From Chthonomonas sp035294505 (GTDB taxonomy: Bacteria; Armatimonadota; Chthonomonadetes; Chthonomonadales; Chthonomonadaceae): DNA of 64,000 nt. The DNA lies in NCBI RefSeq assembly GCF_035294505.1, contig NZ_DATGKU010000163.1, forward strand, positions 17,760-81,759, written 5' to 3'. The notes beneath the pieces are model-generated. The model saw only the letters and a program-made list of their open reading frames with translations, had not been told where the DNA came from and did no database searches. A program made the position numbers and the translations under genes. Positions within the stretch are counted from its first letter, which is position 1. Each line of letters begins with the position of its first letter. Of the stretch, positions 43,019 through 52,860 are shown piece by piece.

Positions 43019-44035
43019 TTAACCTCCCTTTGCTCTATTTGGTGGCGCACAAAAAAGCGTTAAACCTGCTACCTTGACCCGTATTTTGTAGAGGGAATTG
43101 GTGCCAGGATCGGTTATATAAAGCGTTCGCATATCCCTACCCGCGAACTCTAGATTCGTCGGCCCCTCATCCCCCTCCCCACGGTTCACCGGTAACTGAA
43201 CTCTACGGACGATCTGCCCCTTTCCGTCTACCTCTAACACCCGATGCTGCCCATAATGGGCGATCCATAAATGCCCTTGCTTGTCTATAGCCATCCCATC
43301 CGGGTGCCCGGGGCCATCTGCATCAAGCGTGGCAAACACTTCCGGTAAGCTGAGATGTCCATCCTTGAGAACACGGAAACGAATAATTCTGTTTAAATTA
43401 TCCTCACAAACATAAAGCCATTTGCCATCCCCGCTAAACGCTATACCGTTAGGAAAAGCTAGCCCATCGGCTACCTTTATCGCCTTGCGAGCTACAATGT
43501 CTACCCGATAGATAGCTCCTATGCGGTGCGAAGCATCGGAGCCAGTGGGGTCAGTAAAGTAAAGATATCCCTTAGGGTCAAAAGCGAGGTCGTTTGGTCC
43601 ACGGAAAGATTGCCCATCACAGCGGTCCACCACAAGCTCTTGGTGTCCATCTGGATAGATGCGTATAATGGCATTTCTTTCAAAATCGCACACGAAAAGA
43701 GAACCATCCCTAAAGAAGGTCATACCGTTCGTCTTGAGGAATGTGAATGGCTTATCTCCCTGGTGGTTCGCCCGATAGACGATCTCTACCCGCCCATCGG
43801 GCCCTACTTTGGTAACGTAATCCGCAGCACAGTTTGAACAGTAAATATTTCCCCGTCCATCATAAGCGGGTCCCTCAGGAAACCTAAAACCGGACGCTAC
43901 AAGCACTAAGTCCGGATCGCCAGGAACGACAGTCTCTTGAACGTCTACAGCGTTTGCAGAGGTATAGCAGAAGATACTAAGGCCTATTGTCAGCCATACC
44001 CCACCCACGCCACTCTTTCCCCGCAAAACGAGCAT
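43019..44035 (-). CDS. SMP-30/gluconolactonase-like secreted beta-propeller
   Basis: 338 residues with a signal peptide (LTIGLSIFCYTSANA). A six-bladed beta-propeller carries the SGL motifs GFRFPEGPAYDGRGNIYCSN, FRGPNDLAFDPKGYLYFTDPT, GLAFPNGIAFSGDGKWLYV and PDGMAIDKQGHLWIAHYG. The family hydrolyses sugar lactones with a bound divalent metal; the E in FPEG and N/D residues in GPNDL and NGIAF are the usual ligands. The following sugar isomerase gene, 7 nt apart, supports an aldonolactone role. Confidence 0.9.
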   Translation of the reverse strand: MLVLRGKSGVGGVWLTIGLSIFCYTSANAVDVQETVVPGDPDLVLVASGFRFPEGPAYDGRGNIYCSNCAADYVTKVGPDGRVEIVYRANHQGDKPFTFLKTNGMTFFRDGSLFVCDFERNAIIRIYPDGHQELVVDRCDGQSFRGPNDLAFDPKGYLYFTDPTGSDASHRIGAIYRVDIVARKAIKVADGLAFPNGIAFSGDGKWLYVCEDNLNRIIRFRVLKDGHLSLPEVFATLDADGPGHPDGMAIDKQGHLWIAHYGQHRVLEVDGKGQIVRRVQLPVNRGEGDEGPTNLEFAGRDMRTLYITDPGTNSLYKIRVKVAGLTLFCAPPNRAKGG

Positions 44036-44118
44036 GATGCAGTTCCCTTCTCGAAAACGTATTTATATTTCAGCGAGAACCGCAGATATTCCTGCAACCC
44101 ACAAGTTGAAAGCTCTCT

Positions 44119-45519
44119 ATGGAACAAGAAGATACTATCGTTGCTATTGCCACAGCTCTGGGCGAATCGGCCATCGCCATCGTCCGACTCTCTGGCACAA
44201 CGGCTACATCTATTGCTCAGAAAGTTTTCCGCGGAAAGCGTAAGGAGGATATTACCCTCCTTCCAGGCTATACGGTTCGCTTCGGTCACTTTGTTGATCT
44301 ACACGGCGAGACCATAGATCAGGGACTGCTTACCCTCTTTCGCTCCCCTCACTCCTACACCGGCGAAGATATGGTGGAACTGTCCTGTCATGGAGGACGT
44401 GCCATTGTTAGTCGCCTCCTGGAAACACTGATTCAGCATGGTGCCCGTTTGGCTGAACCCGGTGAATTTACTCAACGAGCCTTTTTCAATGGCAAACTGG
44501 ACTTAGCCCAGGCAGAAGCGGTGGCCGATCTCGTTAAGGCGAAAACGGAACGTGCACGTCGGGCGGCGCTTAATCAACTTGAAGGCAAGCTGTCAAAAGT
44601 TATTCACCGTTTGCGTTCCGACATCATCGGCGCTTTAGCAGCCGTTGAGGTAACCATTGACTATAGCGATGAGGTAGGAGAGCTTGATTATTCGGAACTT
44701 GAGGTACGTTTAGCCCATATCTGCCAACAAGCTCTCTGTCTTGCCAACACCGCGCGCTACGGACGGATTCTACGAGAAGGCATGCGCGTGGCCCTTATCG
44801 GTCCTCCGAACGCAGGCAAATCTTCCCTCTTGAACCAACTGCTCCAAACGGAACGTGCCATCGTAACTCCTATCCCAGGCACAACACGAGACCTCATAGA
44901 GGAATCGCTATCCATTAACGGTATCCCGATCGTGCTTACCGACACGGCAGGACTTAGAGTCACTGCCGATCCCGTCGAGCGCATTGGGGTAGACCTTGCC
45001 CTAAAAACTGCCGAGCAGGCCGATCTTCTGCTCTTTATCGTAGATGTATCCGACCTATCCTCCCTGAATACTCTCTCTCCATTTCCTGCCGTAGAGAGCA
45101 AAGACCGACCAACCCTCTTTTTACTTAACAAAAAAGACCTCGTCACTAACGACACACTTGAACAAGCGGCCAACCTGGTGCACCAAAAGTTTCCTTATGT
45201 CACCGATATTATCCCGATCTCAGCCCTCACCGGAGAGAACATCGAACGGCTTCGAGACAAACTGCTACAGATAACGACCTCGAGTCTATATGGTGACACC
45301 GAAGAGGTTATGATCACTTCAACCCGTCATTCTCAAGCGCTTCAAGAGGCAGTTCATCACTTGCAAGAAGCTCTCGCCACAACACGTCAACAACTTCCTG
45401 GCGATTTCATTGCCTTAGACCTGCGAGAGGCTCTGAACGCCCTGGGTCAAATCACCGGCGAAACTGTAGACGATGAGATTATCCATCGCATTTTTCAAGA
45501 CTTCTGCGTTGGCAAATAG
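44119..45519 (+). CDS. mnmE: tRNA modification GTPase
   Basis: A 466-residue TrmE/MnmE that, with MnmG, makes the 5-carboxymethylaminomethyl group on U34 of several tRNAs. It has the N-terminal folate-binding domain (ATALGESAIAIVRLSG), helical domain, G domain with GPPNAGKSSLLN, TPIPGTTRD, DTAGLR and NKKD, and the C-terminal cysteine tail FCVGK (C463). Length is standard. It diverges from the SMP-30 gene with 83 nt between starts. MnmG is not in the window. Confidence 0.98.
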   Translation: MEQEDTIVAIATALGESAIAIVRLSGTTATSIAQKVFRGKRKEDITLLPGYTVRFGHFVDLHGETIDQGLLTLFRSPHSYTGEDMVELSCHGGRAIVSRLLETLIQHGARLAEPGEFTQRAFFNGKLDLAQAEAVADLVKAKTERARRAALNQLEGKLSKVIHRLRSDIIGALAAVEVTIDYSDEVGELDYSELEVRLAHICQQALCLANTARYGRILREGMRVALIGPPNAGKSSLLNQLLQTERAIVTPIPGTTRDLIEESLSINGIPIVLTDTAGLRVTADPVERIGVDLALKTAEQADLLLFIVDVSDLSSLNTLSPFPAVESKDRPTLFLLNKKDLVTNDTLEQAANLVHQKFPYVTDIIPISALTGENIERLRDKLLQITTSSLYGDTEEVMITSTRHSQALQEAVHHLQEALATTRQQLPGDFIALDLREALNALGQITGETVDDEIIHRIFQDFCVGK

Positions 45520-45559
45520 CTCCACTCTCTATTGGCTTTCTCGACTACTATGCGGTAAA

Positions 45560-45571
45560 GTGTTATAACAC
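45560..45571 (+). promoter_or_regulatory. 12-bp perfect palindrome before the 45586 operon
   Basis: GTGTTATAACAC is self-complementary and lies 14 nt before the start codon at 45586. It includes a TATAAC that could double as a -10. Its position, just upstream of a four-gene coupled run, suggests a regulatory site. Confidence 0.35.
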
Positions 45572-45585
45572 ACACCAAAGGGTGT

Positions 45586-46521
45586 ATGGTTCTTATGTTT
45601 CCAAAGACACCACGAAAACTGAAAACCGCTATTCGCCTGCTCGGAAGCGAGAACTGGCAGGCGCATACTTGGGCCACCGAAGCGTTGCAACATGCCGACC
45701 ATCTAGCCTATCCCCTACTTCTAGCAGCTGCATCGGCAACAACACCAAGCCCCCGTGCCATCTACGCCGCACTTATTCTCCATCAACTTGGCTACCCGGA
45801 AGGTGCTCAACATCTCATGCGGCTTATTGACCGCCCTTCTTTTCGTGAGAGCAGCTGCGCTCCTTTGCTCCGTCATGCCGTTTTGAAAACGGTGGGTACA
45901 ACGCCCTTTCTTCAAAAACTGGACACAGCCCTCGTACAGCTCGAACAGCGCCCCGATCTTTCACGCCCGCTTGCCCACTTTCATCATAATGCGCAAATCC
46001 TCCTCTTTTTGCGATCGGAGTTACCCGTCTCCTTACTTCACCGAGCCCTCCTGGTACGTGCCATCGGAGGCGAAAATCTCTCCATCGTCCGCCTGGTTTT
46101 AGACGAAGCCGGTGAACCGAATTTGGAACACATCAGCCTTGTCCGAAGAGATTCTGCTGCCCTTCTCATCAGCTCGACCACACAAGAGCACGCCCTGCAA
46201 ATATTTACAAACTGCCTACTTCACCCAAATCCCGCTGTGCAGCTCACCGCCATGTTTGGCCTTAAGCTCTTAAAGCTAGCCCATGCTATTAACGCGCTAT
46301 ACCCTATTGCCCATGATCCGTCTAGCCCCGTCCGTGAAGATGCGCAAAATCTCATCCGCTTTCTCAATCCACAAAAATCCGATCCCTTTGTGCTTCTTCG
46401 CCCTATAGATGCAGAAAGGTTTGCTCGCTCCTCCCTACTACGCGCCTCCAAAACGCAGCAGTCCGAACTACTACGACCTCTTTTTCCCGCACAAAACCCA
46501 TCCGAAAGGAGTACCCATTGA
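45586..46521 (+). CDS. helical-repeat protein of unknown function
   Basis: 311 residues with no signal peptide. Alpha-helical repeats resembling HEAT fill most of it: PLLLAAASATTPSPRAIYAALILHQLG, NPAVQLTAMFGLKLLKLA and SSPVREDAQNLIRFL. No catalytic motif is present. Its stop overlaps the TTG start of the HAD gene (ATTGA), so translation is coupled. It opens a run with HAD, PPK2 and methyltransferase genes. ATG 45595 is a possible alternative start. Confidence 0.7.
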   Translation: MVLMFPKTPRKLKTAIRLLGSENWQAHTWATEALQHADHLAYPLLLAAASATTPSPRAIYAALILHQLGYPEGAQHLMRLIDRPSFRESSCAPLLRHAVLKTVGTTPFLQKLDTALVQLEQRPDLSRPLAHFHHNAQILLFLRSELPVSLLHRALLVRAIGGENLSIVRLVLDEAGEPNLEHISLVRRDSAALLISSTTQEHALQIFTNCLLHPNPAVQLTAMFGLKLLKLAHAINALYPIAHDPSSPVREDAQNLIRFLNPQKSDPFVLLRPIDAERFARSSLLRASKTQQSELLRPLFPAQNPSERSTH

Positions 46522-47339
46522 ACCCAACCTACCGACTCTGTGCCATAGATCTCGACGATACCCTTCTGAATTCAAACCATGTCCTGTCCGATACAAATCG
46601 AAGAGCGGTGCAGCACGTTGCACAAAAAGGGGTTGCCATAATAATCGCTTCTGGGCGAATGCACGAAACCACCCTGCCAACCGTTCACACCCTAGGGCTT
46701 CAAACACCGGTTATTAGCTACAACGGTGCCATGATCCGTAACCCCGTTACCGGCGAGACCTGGCTCAACGAAACCCTCCCACCTGACCTGGCCGATGAAA
46801 TAAGAGCCTTTGCAAGGGAAAACCACTTCCAGCTGAACTACTATCTCGACGATCACATCTACTCTGCCGAACGCACTCCTTGGATGGAGCTGTATCAACA
46901 ACGAACAGGCGCCCAATTTGAAATTCTTCCGGACTTCTATGAGCGCCTTAAAGGAACCGCCCCTACCAAACTGATTATCGTGACCCATCCCGCCACCGTT
47001 CAAGAGCTGTTACCTGTTATGCAACAACGTTACCAGGGACGCCTTACTGTCATGCGTAGCAACGTTGAGTATCTTGAGTTTTTGCCACTAAACGCAAGCA
47101 AGGGAAAGGCCCTCGCTATCGTGGCCGAGCGACTCGGCATTCCCGCCGAACAGACGATCGCCATTGGGGACAGCTGGAACGATATCTCCATGTTACAATG
47201 GGCTGGTCTGGGCATCGCCGTCGCCAACGCTAAACCGGAAGTGAAAGCGGTGGCAAAACGCGTCGTGCCTTCCTGTGACCAAGACGGTGTGGCGGTCGCC
47301 CTAAAAGAGATATTCCAAACTGAGGATCACAAAGCATGA
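46518..47339 (+). CDS. Cof-type HAD-IIB family hydrolase
   Basis: 273 residues of the haloacid-dehalogenase superfamily with a type IIB cap. Motif I is AIDLDDTLLNS, motif II IIIASGRM, motif III K in NASKGKALAIV, and motif IV is IGDSWNDISMLQWAG. Members dephosphorylate sugar phosphates, FMN precursors or pyridoxal phosphate. The start is TTG 46518 after AAAGGAG, overlapping the previous stop; its own stop overlaps the PPK2 ATG by 4 nt. Confidence 0.93.
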   Translation: MNPTYRLCAIDLDDTLLNSNHVLSDTNRRAVQHVAQKGVAIIIASGRMHETTLPTVHTLGLQTPVISYNGAMIRNPVTGETWLNETLPPDLADEIRAFARENHFQLNYYLDDHIYSAERTPWMELYQQRTGAQFEILPDFYERLKGTAPTKLIIVTHPATVQELLPVMQQRYQGRLTVMRSNVEYLEFLPLNASKGKALAIVAERLGIPAEQTIAIGDSWNDISMLQWAGLGIAVANAKPEVKAVAKRVVPSCDQDGVAVALKEIFQTEDHKA

Positions 47340-48172
47340 GCTACCTAAAGCCGATTGATGGCTCCAAAAAAATTCAACTACGCGATATAGACCCTTCCTA
47401 TCATGCCGGTCTGGATAAAGACGAAGGGGAAAAACGCTCTGCCCAACTTCTGGCCGAACTCTCCGAACTCCAAGAACTGCTCTACGCAGCAAGTACCCAT
47501 GCAGTTCTCATCGTACTGCAAGGGATAGATACAGCCGGTAAAGACGGAACCATTCGTCACGTTTTTTCGAGCGTTAGCCCCCAAAGCTGTCGCGTCGCCT
47601 CCTTCAAAGTACCGACTGCCGAAGAGGCAGCTCACGACTTTTTATGGCGGGTTCATAAACAAACGCCAGCAAAAGGTACAATGGTCATTTTTAATCGCTC
47701 ACACTACGAGGACGTGCTCGTCGTTCGAGTTCACAAACTTGTGCCGGAAACGGTGTGGCGTGCACGCTACGAGCAGATAAACGCCTTCGAACAACTCCTG
47801 GCCACAAATAACACGATCATCCTCAAATTCCTACTCCACATCAGCAAAGAGGAGCAAGAACAGCGTCTGCGAGATCGCGAAAAAGACCCCACAAAAGCCT
47901 GGAAGCTCTCGGTCGCCGATTGGAAGGAACGGGCACTTTGGGACGATTACCAAAGCGCTTTTGAGGATGCTATAAACCGGTGCGCAACACCTTATGCTCC
48001 TTGGTACGTCGTACCTGCCAACCATAAGTGGTTTCGTAACCTGGCTATCGCCGAAACGTTGGTAGAAGCATTGCGCCCCTTGCGCAAAGAATGGGTAAAA
48101 CAGTTGGAAGCTCGTGGACAAGAGGAACTTGCTCAGATTAAGGCTTTCCGAAAGGATCAAGATGCCTCCTAG
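47336..48172 (+). CDS. polyphosphate:nucleotide phosphotransferase (PPK2 family)
   Basis: 278 residues with the PPK2 fold. Walker A is GIDTAGKDGT, Walker B is VIFNRSHYEDVLVVRVH, and the lid region KLSVADWKERALWDDY follows. The family phosphorylates AMP/ADP or GDP from polyphosphate, or the reverse; the subgroup cannot be assigned firmly by eye, though the FNRSHYEDVLV form fits the class II/III group. Coupled by overlaps to HAD upstream and the methyltransferase downstream, it may link polyphosphate to nucleotide pools. Confidence 0.93.
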   Translation: MSYLKPIDGSKKIQLRDIDPSYHAGLDKDEGEKRSAQLLAELSELQELLYAASTHAVLIVLQGIDTAGKDGTIRHVFSSVSPQSCRVASFKVPTAEEAAHDFLWRVHKQTPAKGTMVIFNRSHYEDVLVVRVHKLVPETVWRARYEQINAFEQLLATNNTIILKFLLHISKEEQEQRLRDREKDPTKAWKLSVADWKERALWDDYQSAFEDAINRCATPYAPWYVVPANHKWFRNLAIAETLVEALRPLRKEWVKQLEARGQEELAQIKAFRKDQDAS

Positions 48173-49379
48173 TACGCGCACGCTATCTTTTTCAGAGTTC
48201 CGAACCTATCTCACCAATCTGCTTGAGGCGGATGCCCTCTTCGTCGGGGCTACACTCAAGGGTCAAGACGGTATCAACATCACCGATCCAAACGGCTCTG
48301 CCCTTGTCCAGCCGGTACGGATTAAAGAACAAAAGTACTTTCAGTTCGCCTATCATAACTTTCAAAAGGTAACGCACCGCAATCTGCCCCTTTTCGACGC
48401 AGTGGAGCATCTTATCGAACTGGTGCGCACATCAAACGGTCGGCTGAACATTCGTACCACTCAAAGCGATGAGCAGGTTATACTCCTACCGGAAGGCAAA
48501 GTGCGGCTCACCGTGCGCCCAACAAACCGTCGCCCGGCCCCATTAACTCATAACCGAGCCAAAAACTATATCTTACAAGAAGGTCACTATCTGCCGTTTC
48601 TGCATGCGCTTGGCATCATGACCCAATCCGGCCAGGTGATTCCCTCTCGCTACGACAAATTCCGCCAAATCAATCGTTTTCTTGAAATCGTTCACGACAT
48701 CATCGAACACCTTCCTAAACAGGGGTCGCTGCATATTGTGGATTTTGGTGCAGGGAAGGCCTATCTTTCCTTTGCACTCTACCACTATTTTCATTCGGTT
48801 TTAGAGCGCGAAGTCTACCTGTATGGCGTCGAACAAAAACCCGAACTGGTTGCTTTCTGCCAACAACTCGCCGAAAAGCTGCGGTGGACAGGCCTATCGT
48901 TTGTTTGCAGTTCCATAGAGGCGTTTGAGTTAGATACCTCCATTGACCTCGCTGTTAGCCTTCATGCCTGCGATACCGCCACAGATGACGCCATCGCCAA
49001 AGCGGTGCATTGGAACGCAAAGGTCATCCTCGCTGCCCCCTGCTGTCAAAAGGAACTCTACCGACAGCTCAACGCTGAGGAGCTGCAACCCATGCTGCGT
49101 TATGGAGTGATCCGTGAACGCCTTACCGGACTGGTAACCGATACACTGCGCGCATCACGCCTAGAGGCTGCCGGCTATGCCGTACAGATTCTAGAGTTTA
49201 TCGAAACGGAGCATACCCCGAAAAATCTGCTTATACGCGCCGTTCGATCGCCTCACATCAACCGTGAAAAAGCCATACAAAGCTACCAACAGCTGCGAGA
49301 TTTCTGGCACGTTCGCCCACGCATCGAAAAAAACCTGCCCCTTCCCGATAAGCCTCCCACAGAGATAACGGCACCTTAG
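48162..49379 (+). CDS. class I SAM-dependent methyltransferase, METTL25-like
   Basis: 405 residues from ATG 48162 after AAAGGAT; it overlaps the PPK2 stop by 11 nt. The N-terminal ~150 residues form an uncharacterised domain. The Rossmann MTase core begins at HIVDFGAGKAYLSFALYHYF (motif I). A later VSLHACDTATDDAIA and LAAPCCQKEL match the methyltransferase-32 group that includes eukaryotic METTL25. The substrate is unknown; RNA or protein are both possible. It ends 172 nt before secA. Confidence 0.82.
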   Translation: MPPSTRTLSFSEFRTYLTNLLEADALFVGATLKGQDGINITDPNGSALVQPVRIKEQKYFQFAYHNFQKVTHRNLPLFDAVEHLIELVRTSNGRLNIRTTQSDEQVILLPEGKVRLTVRPTNRRPAPLTHNRAKNYILQEGHYLPFLHALGIMTQSGQVIPSRYDKFRQINRFLEIVHDIIEHLPKQGSLHIVDFGAGKAYLSFALYHYFHSVLEREVYLYGVEQKPELVAFCQQLAEKLRWTGLSFVCSSIEAFELDTSIDLAVSLHACDTATDDAIAKAVHWNAKVILAAPCCQKELYRQLNAEELQPMLRYGVIRERLTGLVTDTLRASRLEAAGYAVQILEFIETEHTPKNLLIRAVRSPHINREKAIQSYQQLRDFWHVRPRIEKNLPLPDKPPTEITAP

Positions 49380-49551
49380 ATCGCCGAATCACGTATAAGG
49401 TATACTAGAAAGTTGATTGTGCCGTGTTATGCCCGTCAACTCCATTTCTCTTAACCATCCATTACATGGCATCCTATCGTGAGGTCTAACGCGGAAACAA
49501 CGCGGTGTGCCCCGCCCCGCCAATCTACCCTTGTGAGGAAATAGCAAAACA

Positions 49552-52500
49552 ATGGCATTGCCTGGTTTCCTGAAAAGATTAATAGATAATAATGAGCGCG
49601 AGGTTGCGCGCTATTGGAAAGTCGTCGAACAGATTAATGCCCTCGAACCTGTTTATGAGAAATACACGAATGAGGAACTCCGCGCCAAAATTAACGAGTT
49701 CCGTCAACAGGTTCAGGAGGAGTATCGAGAAAAGCGCGCAGCCGCTGAACCTAGCTGGCGAAACCTTACCGATCAGCAGATACGTGAAGCCGATCGCAAA
49801 ATCTACGATCCTATTCTTGACAAAATTCTCCCAGATGTGTTCGCCATCGTACGCGAAGCCTCTAAGCGAACCCTCGGCATGCGCCACTTTGATGTCCAAT
49901 TGATCGGGGGAATGGTACTGCACGATGGTCGTATCGCGGAGATGAAAACAGGGGAAGGGAAAACCCTGGTTGCTACCCTACCACTGACACTGAATGCTCT
50001 ACTCGGTAAAGGCGTTCATCTCGTTACCGTGAACGACTATCTCTCTCGCCGAGATGCCGTTTGGAACGGCCCCATCTATCATCTCCTTGGTCTGAGTGTT
50101 GGTATCATCCAAGGGCAATCCCCCGAAACTGGTGAAGAGGGCGGCTCTTTTCTCTACGATCCCGATTACGATGATCCCGACCCCCGCTACAAGTACTGCA
50201 GGCCCATAACCCGCGCAGAAGCTTACCTTTGCGACATCACCTATGGAACCAACAACGAGTTCGGCTTCGACTATCTGCGCGACAACATGGCCTTTAGTAA
50301 GGAAGAACTGCGTCAACGTGAACTCCACTATGCTATCGTGGATGAGGTGGACTCCATCCTGATAGACGAGGCACGCACCCCGCTTATCATTTCGGGCATG
50401 GTTCAGCAACCTACCGAAATGTACTACAAGATAGATAGCATTGTGCGCAAAATGCGCCGCGGTATTGACGACCCCAAACGGGACAAGGATAACCCTAATG
50501 CCGATAAGCATAATCCAAACATTCATTATGTGGTAGACGAGAAGCAAAAAACAGCAACTCTTACCGATGCCGGAGTCGCCTTTGTGGAGCGTGAGCTTGG
50601 AATTAAAAATCTTTCCGAACATCCAGAGATCATGCACTATCTCCAAGCGGCGCTGAAAGCCCATGGCGTTTTCCGAAAAGATATAGACTATGTGGTGAAA
50701 ACCATCAATGAAGAGGATGGCCCCGAAATCATTATCGTGGACGAAAACACGGGCCGCCTCATGTTCGGACGGCGCTATTCCGACGGGCTTCATCAGGCCA
50801 TTGAGGCCAAAGAGGGCGTGAAGGTAAAAAGCGAAAGCCAGACCTTGGCCACTATAACCTTCCAAAACTACTTCCGCCTCTACTCCAAACTCGCCGGAAT
50901 GACGGGCACCGCCAAAACAGAGGAAGAGGAGTTTCGCAAGGTCTACGGTCTCGATGTGGTCGTTGTCCCCACGAACCGTCCCATGATCCGCATAGACCAC
51001 CCTGATGTTATCTACAAGACCGAGGAGCATAAGCTGCGTGGCATCACGGCGGAGATTCTGCGAGTCTACTGCAAACAACAACCCATCCTCGTTGGCACAC
51101 GCTCCATCGAGATGAGCGAGCGTGTCAGTCAGCGCATAAGCCCGTCCAATCTCTCCCTCCTGTGCATGATCGAGGTGGCCCGTGAAGCGCTCGAAAAGAA
51201 CAAGACCATAGATCCCGAGAAAAAGCGCAGCTATGTCGCCCTACTGAACACCCCCCTACCGCAGCTTTCCATGGCGCGCCTCAAGCCTCTTCTAAAAGAG
51301 CTGGGGATTAACGAAGACCCTCTCTCGCCGGAAAACATGAATACCATTGCTCGGCTCTTTCAAATCGAGGATTCAGGCCTTGAACGCCTAGAAGAGGCGC
51401 TGACGCACGGCATCGGCCATAACATTCTGAACGCCAAATACCACGAAAAAGAGGCTCTCATCATCGCCGAGGCAGGCCGTAAAGGCGCCGTCACCATCGC
51501 AACCAACATGGCTGGGCGTGGGGTTGACATCCTGCTTGGCGGCAAGCATATCCATCAAGCCCTCCCCACCGTGGATGGCAGCCTCCGCTCGCTCACGCAG
51601 GCCGAAAAGCTGGCCGAGGCCGAACAGCCAGACAAGACCTCCGAAACCGCCCAAGAAGAGCAGAGCTATCGCCGATACGGAAATCCGGCCGTCCTCGAAG
51701 CGGTAACCACGGGTGCTCTCACGGATGAAGAACACAAACGCGCCGCCGATGAAGTACGCGCGCTAGGTGGCCTGTTCATACTTGGCACAGAACGCCATGA
51801 AAGCCGGCGAATAGATAACCAGTTGCGAGGCCGCGCCGGACGCCAAGGAGATCCTGGTGAAAGCCGCTTCTATGTCTCCCTTGAAGATGAACTTTGGCGT
51901 CTCTTCGGCGACCGGTTCAATTCACCGCTCCTCCGCGGATGGGAAGAGCATCTCCCAATGGATGCAAAAGTCTTCTCGAAGCTTATCGAGCGTACACAAA
52001 AGAAGGTCGAGGAGCACTATTTCGAGATTCGTAAGAACACGCTGAACTATGACGATGTCATGAACCGGCAGCGCGACGTCATCTACAAAGAGCGACGCCG
52101 CATCCTCGAGGGTGTCGACCTCAAAGAGACCATTCTCCACTACATCCGAACAAATATTGAGGATGCTGTATACGCCTACTGCTCGCCAGAGGCCCCTGCG
52201 GAAGAGTGGGACATCGAAACCCTCTATAACGAACTGAATGAATATTTCATGCTCTATCCCGAAATCACCGAAGAGCACCTTCGTGGTAAACGCCAGGAAG
52301 AGATGATCGAGCTAATCTACAACCACGTCGTTGGCGTGTACGAGGCGCGAGAAAAGGAGTTGGCCGAACTTCAGGGCGACCCGAATGCCATGCGCCAACT
52401 AGAGCGCTTCCTTGCGCTGCGAGCCATCAATGATCGCTGGATGGAGCACCTTGCGAACATGGATTATCTCCGTGAAGGTATCGGCCTTCGCGGCTATGAA

Positions 52501-52848
52501 CAGATCGATCCCCTCCTCATCTATCAGAAAGAGGCCTTTGAGGAGTTCGAGCGCATGCAGCAGGCTATTCAAGACGACATCGTGCGAAATATCCTCCGTA
52601 TCCAAGTAGTCGTCGAGCCACAACAGCCTACTTTCGCCCCGGCTGTACCCATTATTCCGCTGCCGGAAGAGCTTCCGAAACCTAAATATAGCGGCATCAC
52701 CAACATCGCAGAAAACGCAACAGCCCGAAACGGCAACCTCCTCGCCACGAAAGACACCCCGCCACCGGGCTGGAAAGGTGGACGGAACGATCCTTGCTGG
52801 TGCGGAAGCGGCCTAAAATACAAAAAATGCCACGGTAAAAACGCCTAG
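49552..52848 (+). CDS. secA: preprotein translocase ATPase SecA
   Basis: A 1098-residue motor that drives proteins through SecYEG. Walker A is GEGKT at 134-138 and the DEVD box at 264-267. The C-terminal SEC-C zinc motif is DPCWCGSGLKYKKCHG. The chain is longer than the usual 840-950 residues. Extra sequence lies at about 190-222, at about 300-325 (rich in D/N/K), in the second ATPase domain between SIEMSERVSQ and HNILNAKYHEKEA (roughly 95 residues), and after DILLGGKH. ATG 49552 follows GAGG. A redoxin gene follows 12 nt later. Confidence 0.97.
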   Translation: MALPGFLKRLIDNNEREVARYWKVVEQINALEPVYEKYTNEELRAKINEFRQQVQEEYREKRAAAEPSWRNLTDQQIREADRKIYDPILDKILPDVFAIVREASKRTLGMRHFDVQLIGGMVLHDGRIAEMKTGEGKTLVATLPLTLNALLGKGVHLVTVNDYLSRRDAVWNGPIYHLLGLSVGIIQGQSPETGEEGGSFLYDPDYDDPDPRYKYCRPITRAEAYLCDITYGTNNEFGFDYLRDNMAFSKEELRQRELHYAIVDEVDSILIDEARTPLIISGMVQQPTEMYYKIDSIVRKMRRGIDDPKRDKDNPNADKHNPNIHYVVDEKQKTATLTDAGVAFVERELGIKNLSEHPEIMHYLQAALKAHGVFRKDIDYVVKTINEEDGPEIIIVDENTGRLMFGRRYSDGLHQAIEAKEGVKVKSESQTLATITFQNYFRLYSKLAGMTGTAKTEEEEFRKVYGLDVVVVPTNRPMIRIDHPDVIYKTEEHKLRGITAEILRVYCKQQPILVGTRSIEMSERVSQRISPSNLSLLCMIEVAREALEKNKTIDPEKKRSYVALLNTPLPQLSMARLKPLLKELGINEDPLSPENMNTIARLFQIEDSGLERLEEALTHGIGHNILNAKYHEKEALIIAEAGRKGAVTIATNMAGRGVDILLGGKHIHQALPTVDGSLRSLTQAEKLAEAEQPDKTSETAQEEQSYRRYGNPAVLEAVTTGALTDEEHKRAADEVRALGGLFILGTERHESRRIDNQLRGRAGRQGDPGESRFYVSLEDELWRLFGDRFNSPLLRGWEEHLPMDAKVFSKLIERTQKKVEEHYFEIRKNTLNYDDVMNRQRDVIYKERRRILEGVDLKETILHYIRTNIEDAVYAYCSPEAPAEEWDIETLYNELNEYFMLYPEITEEHLRGKRQEEMIELIYNHVVGVYEAREKELAELQGDPNAMRQLERFLALRAINDRWMEHLANMDYLREGIGLRGYEQIDPLLIYQKEAFEEFERMQQAIQDDIVRNILRIQVVVEPQQPTFAPAVPIIPLPEELPKPKYSGITNIAENATARNGNLLATKDTPPPGWKGGRNDPCWCGSGLKYKKCHGKNA

Positions 52849-52860
52849 GAGGAAAGCAAC

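Noticed and set aside
49999..51081. 360-codon antisense frame in secA
   Set aside because: secA motifs lie in the plus strand; the antisense frame has no recognisable domain.
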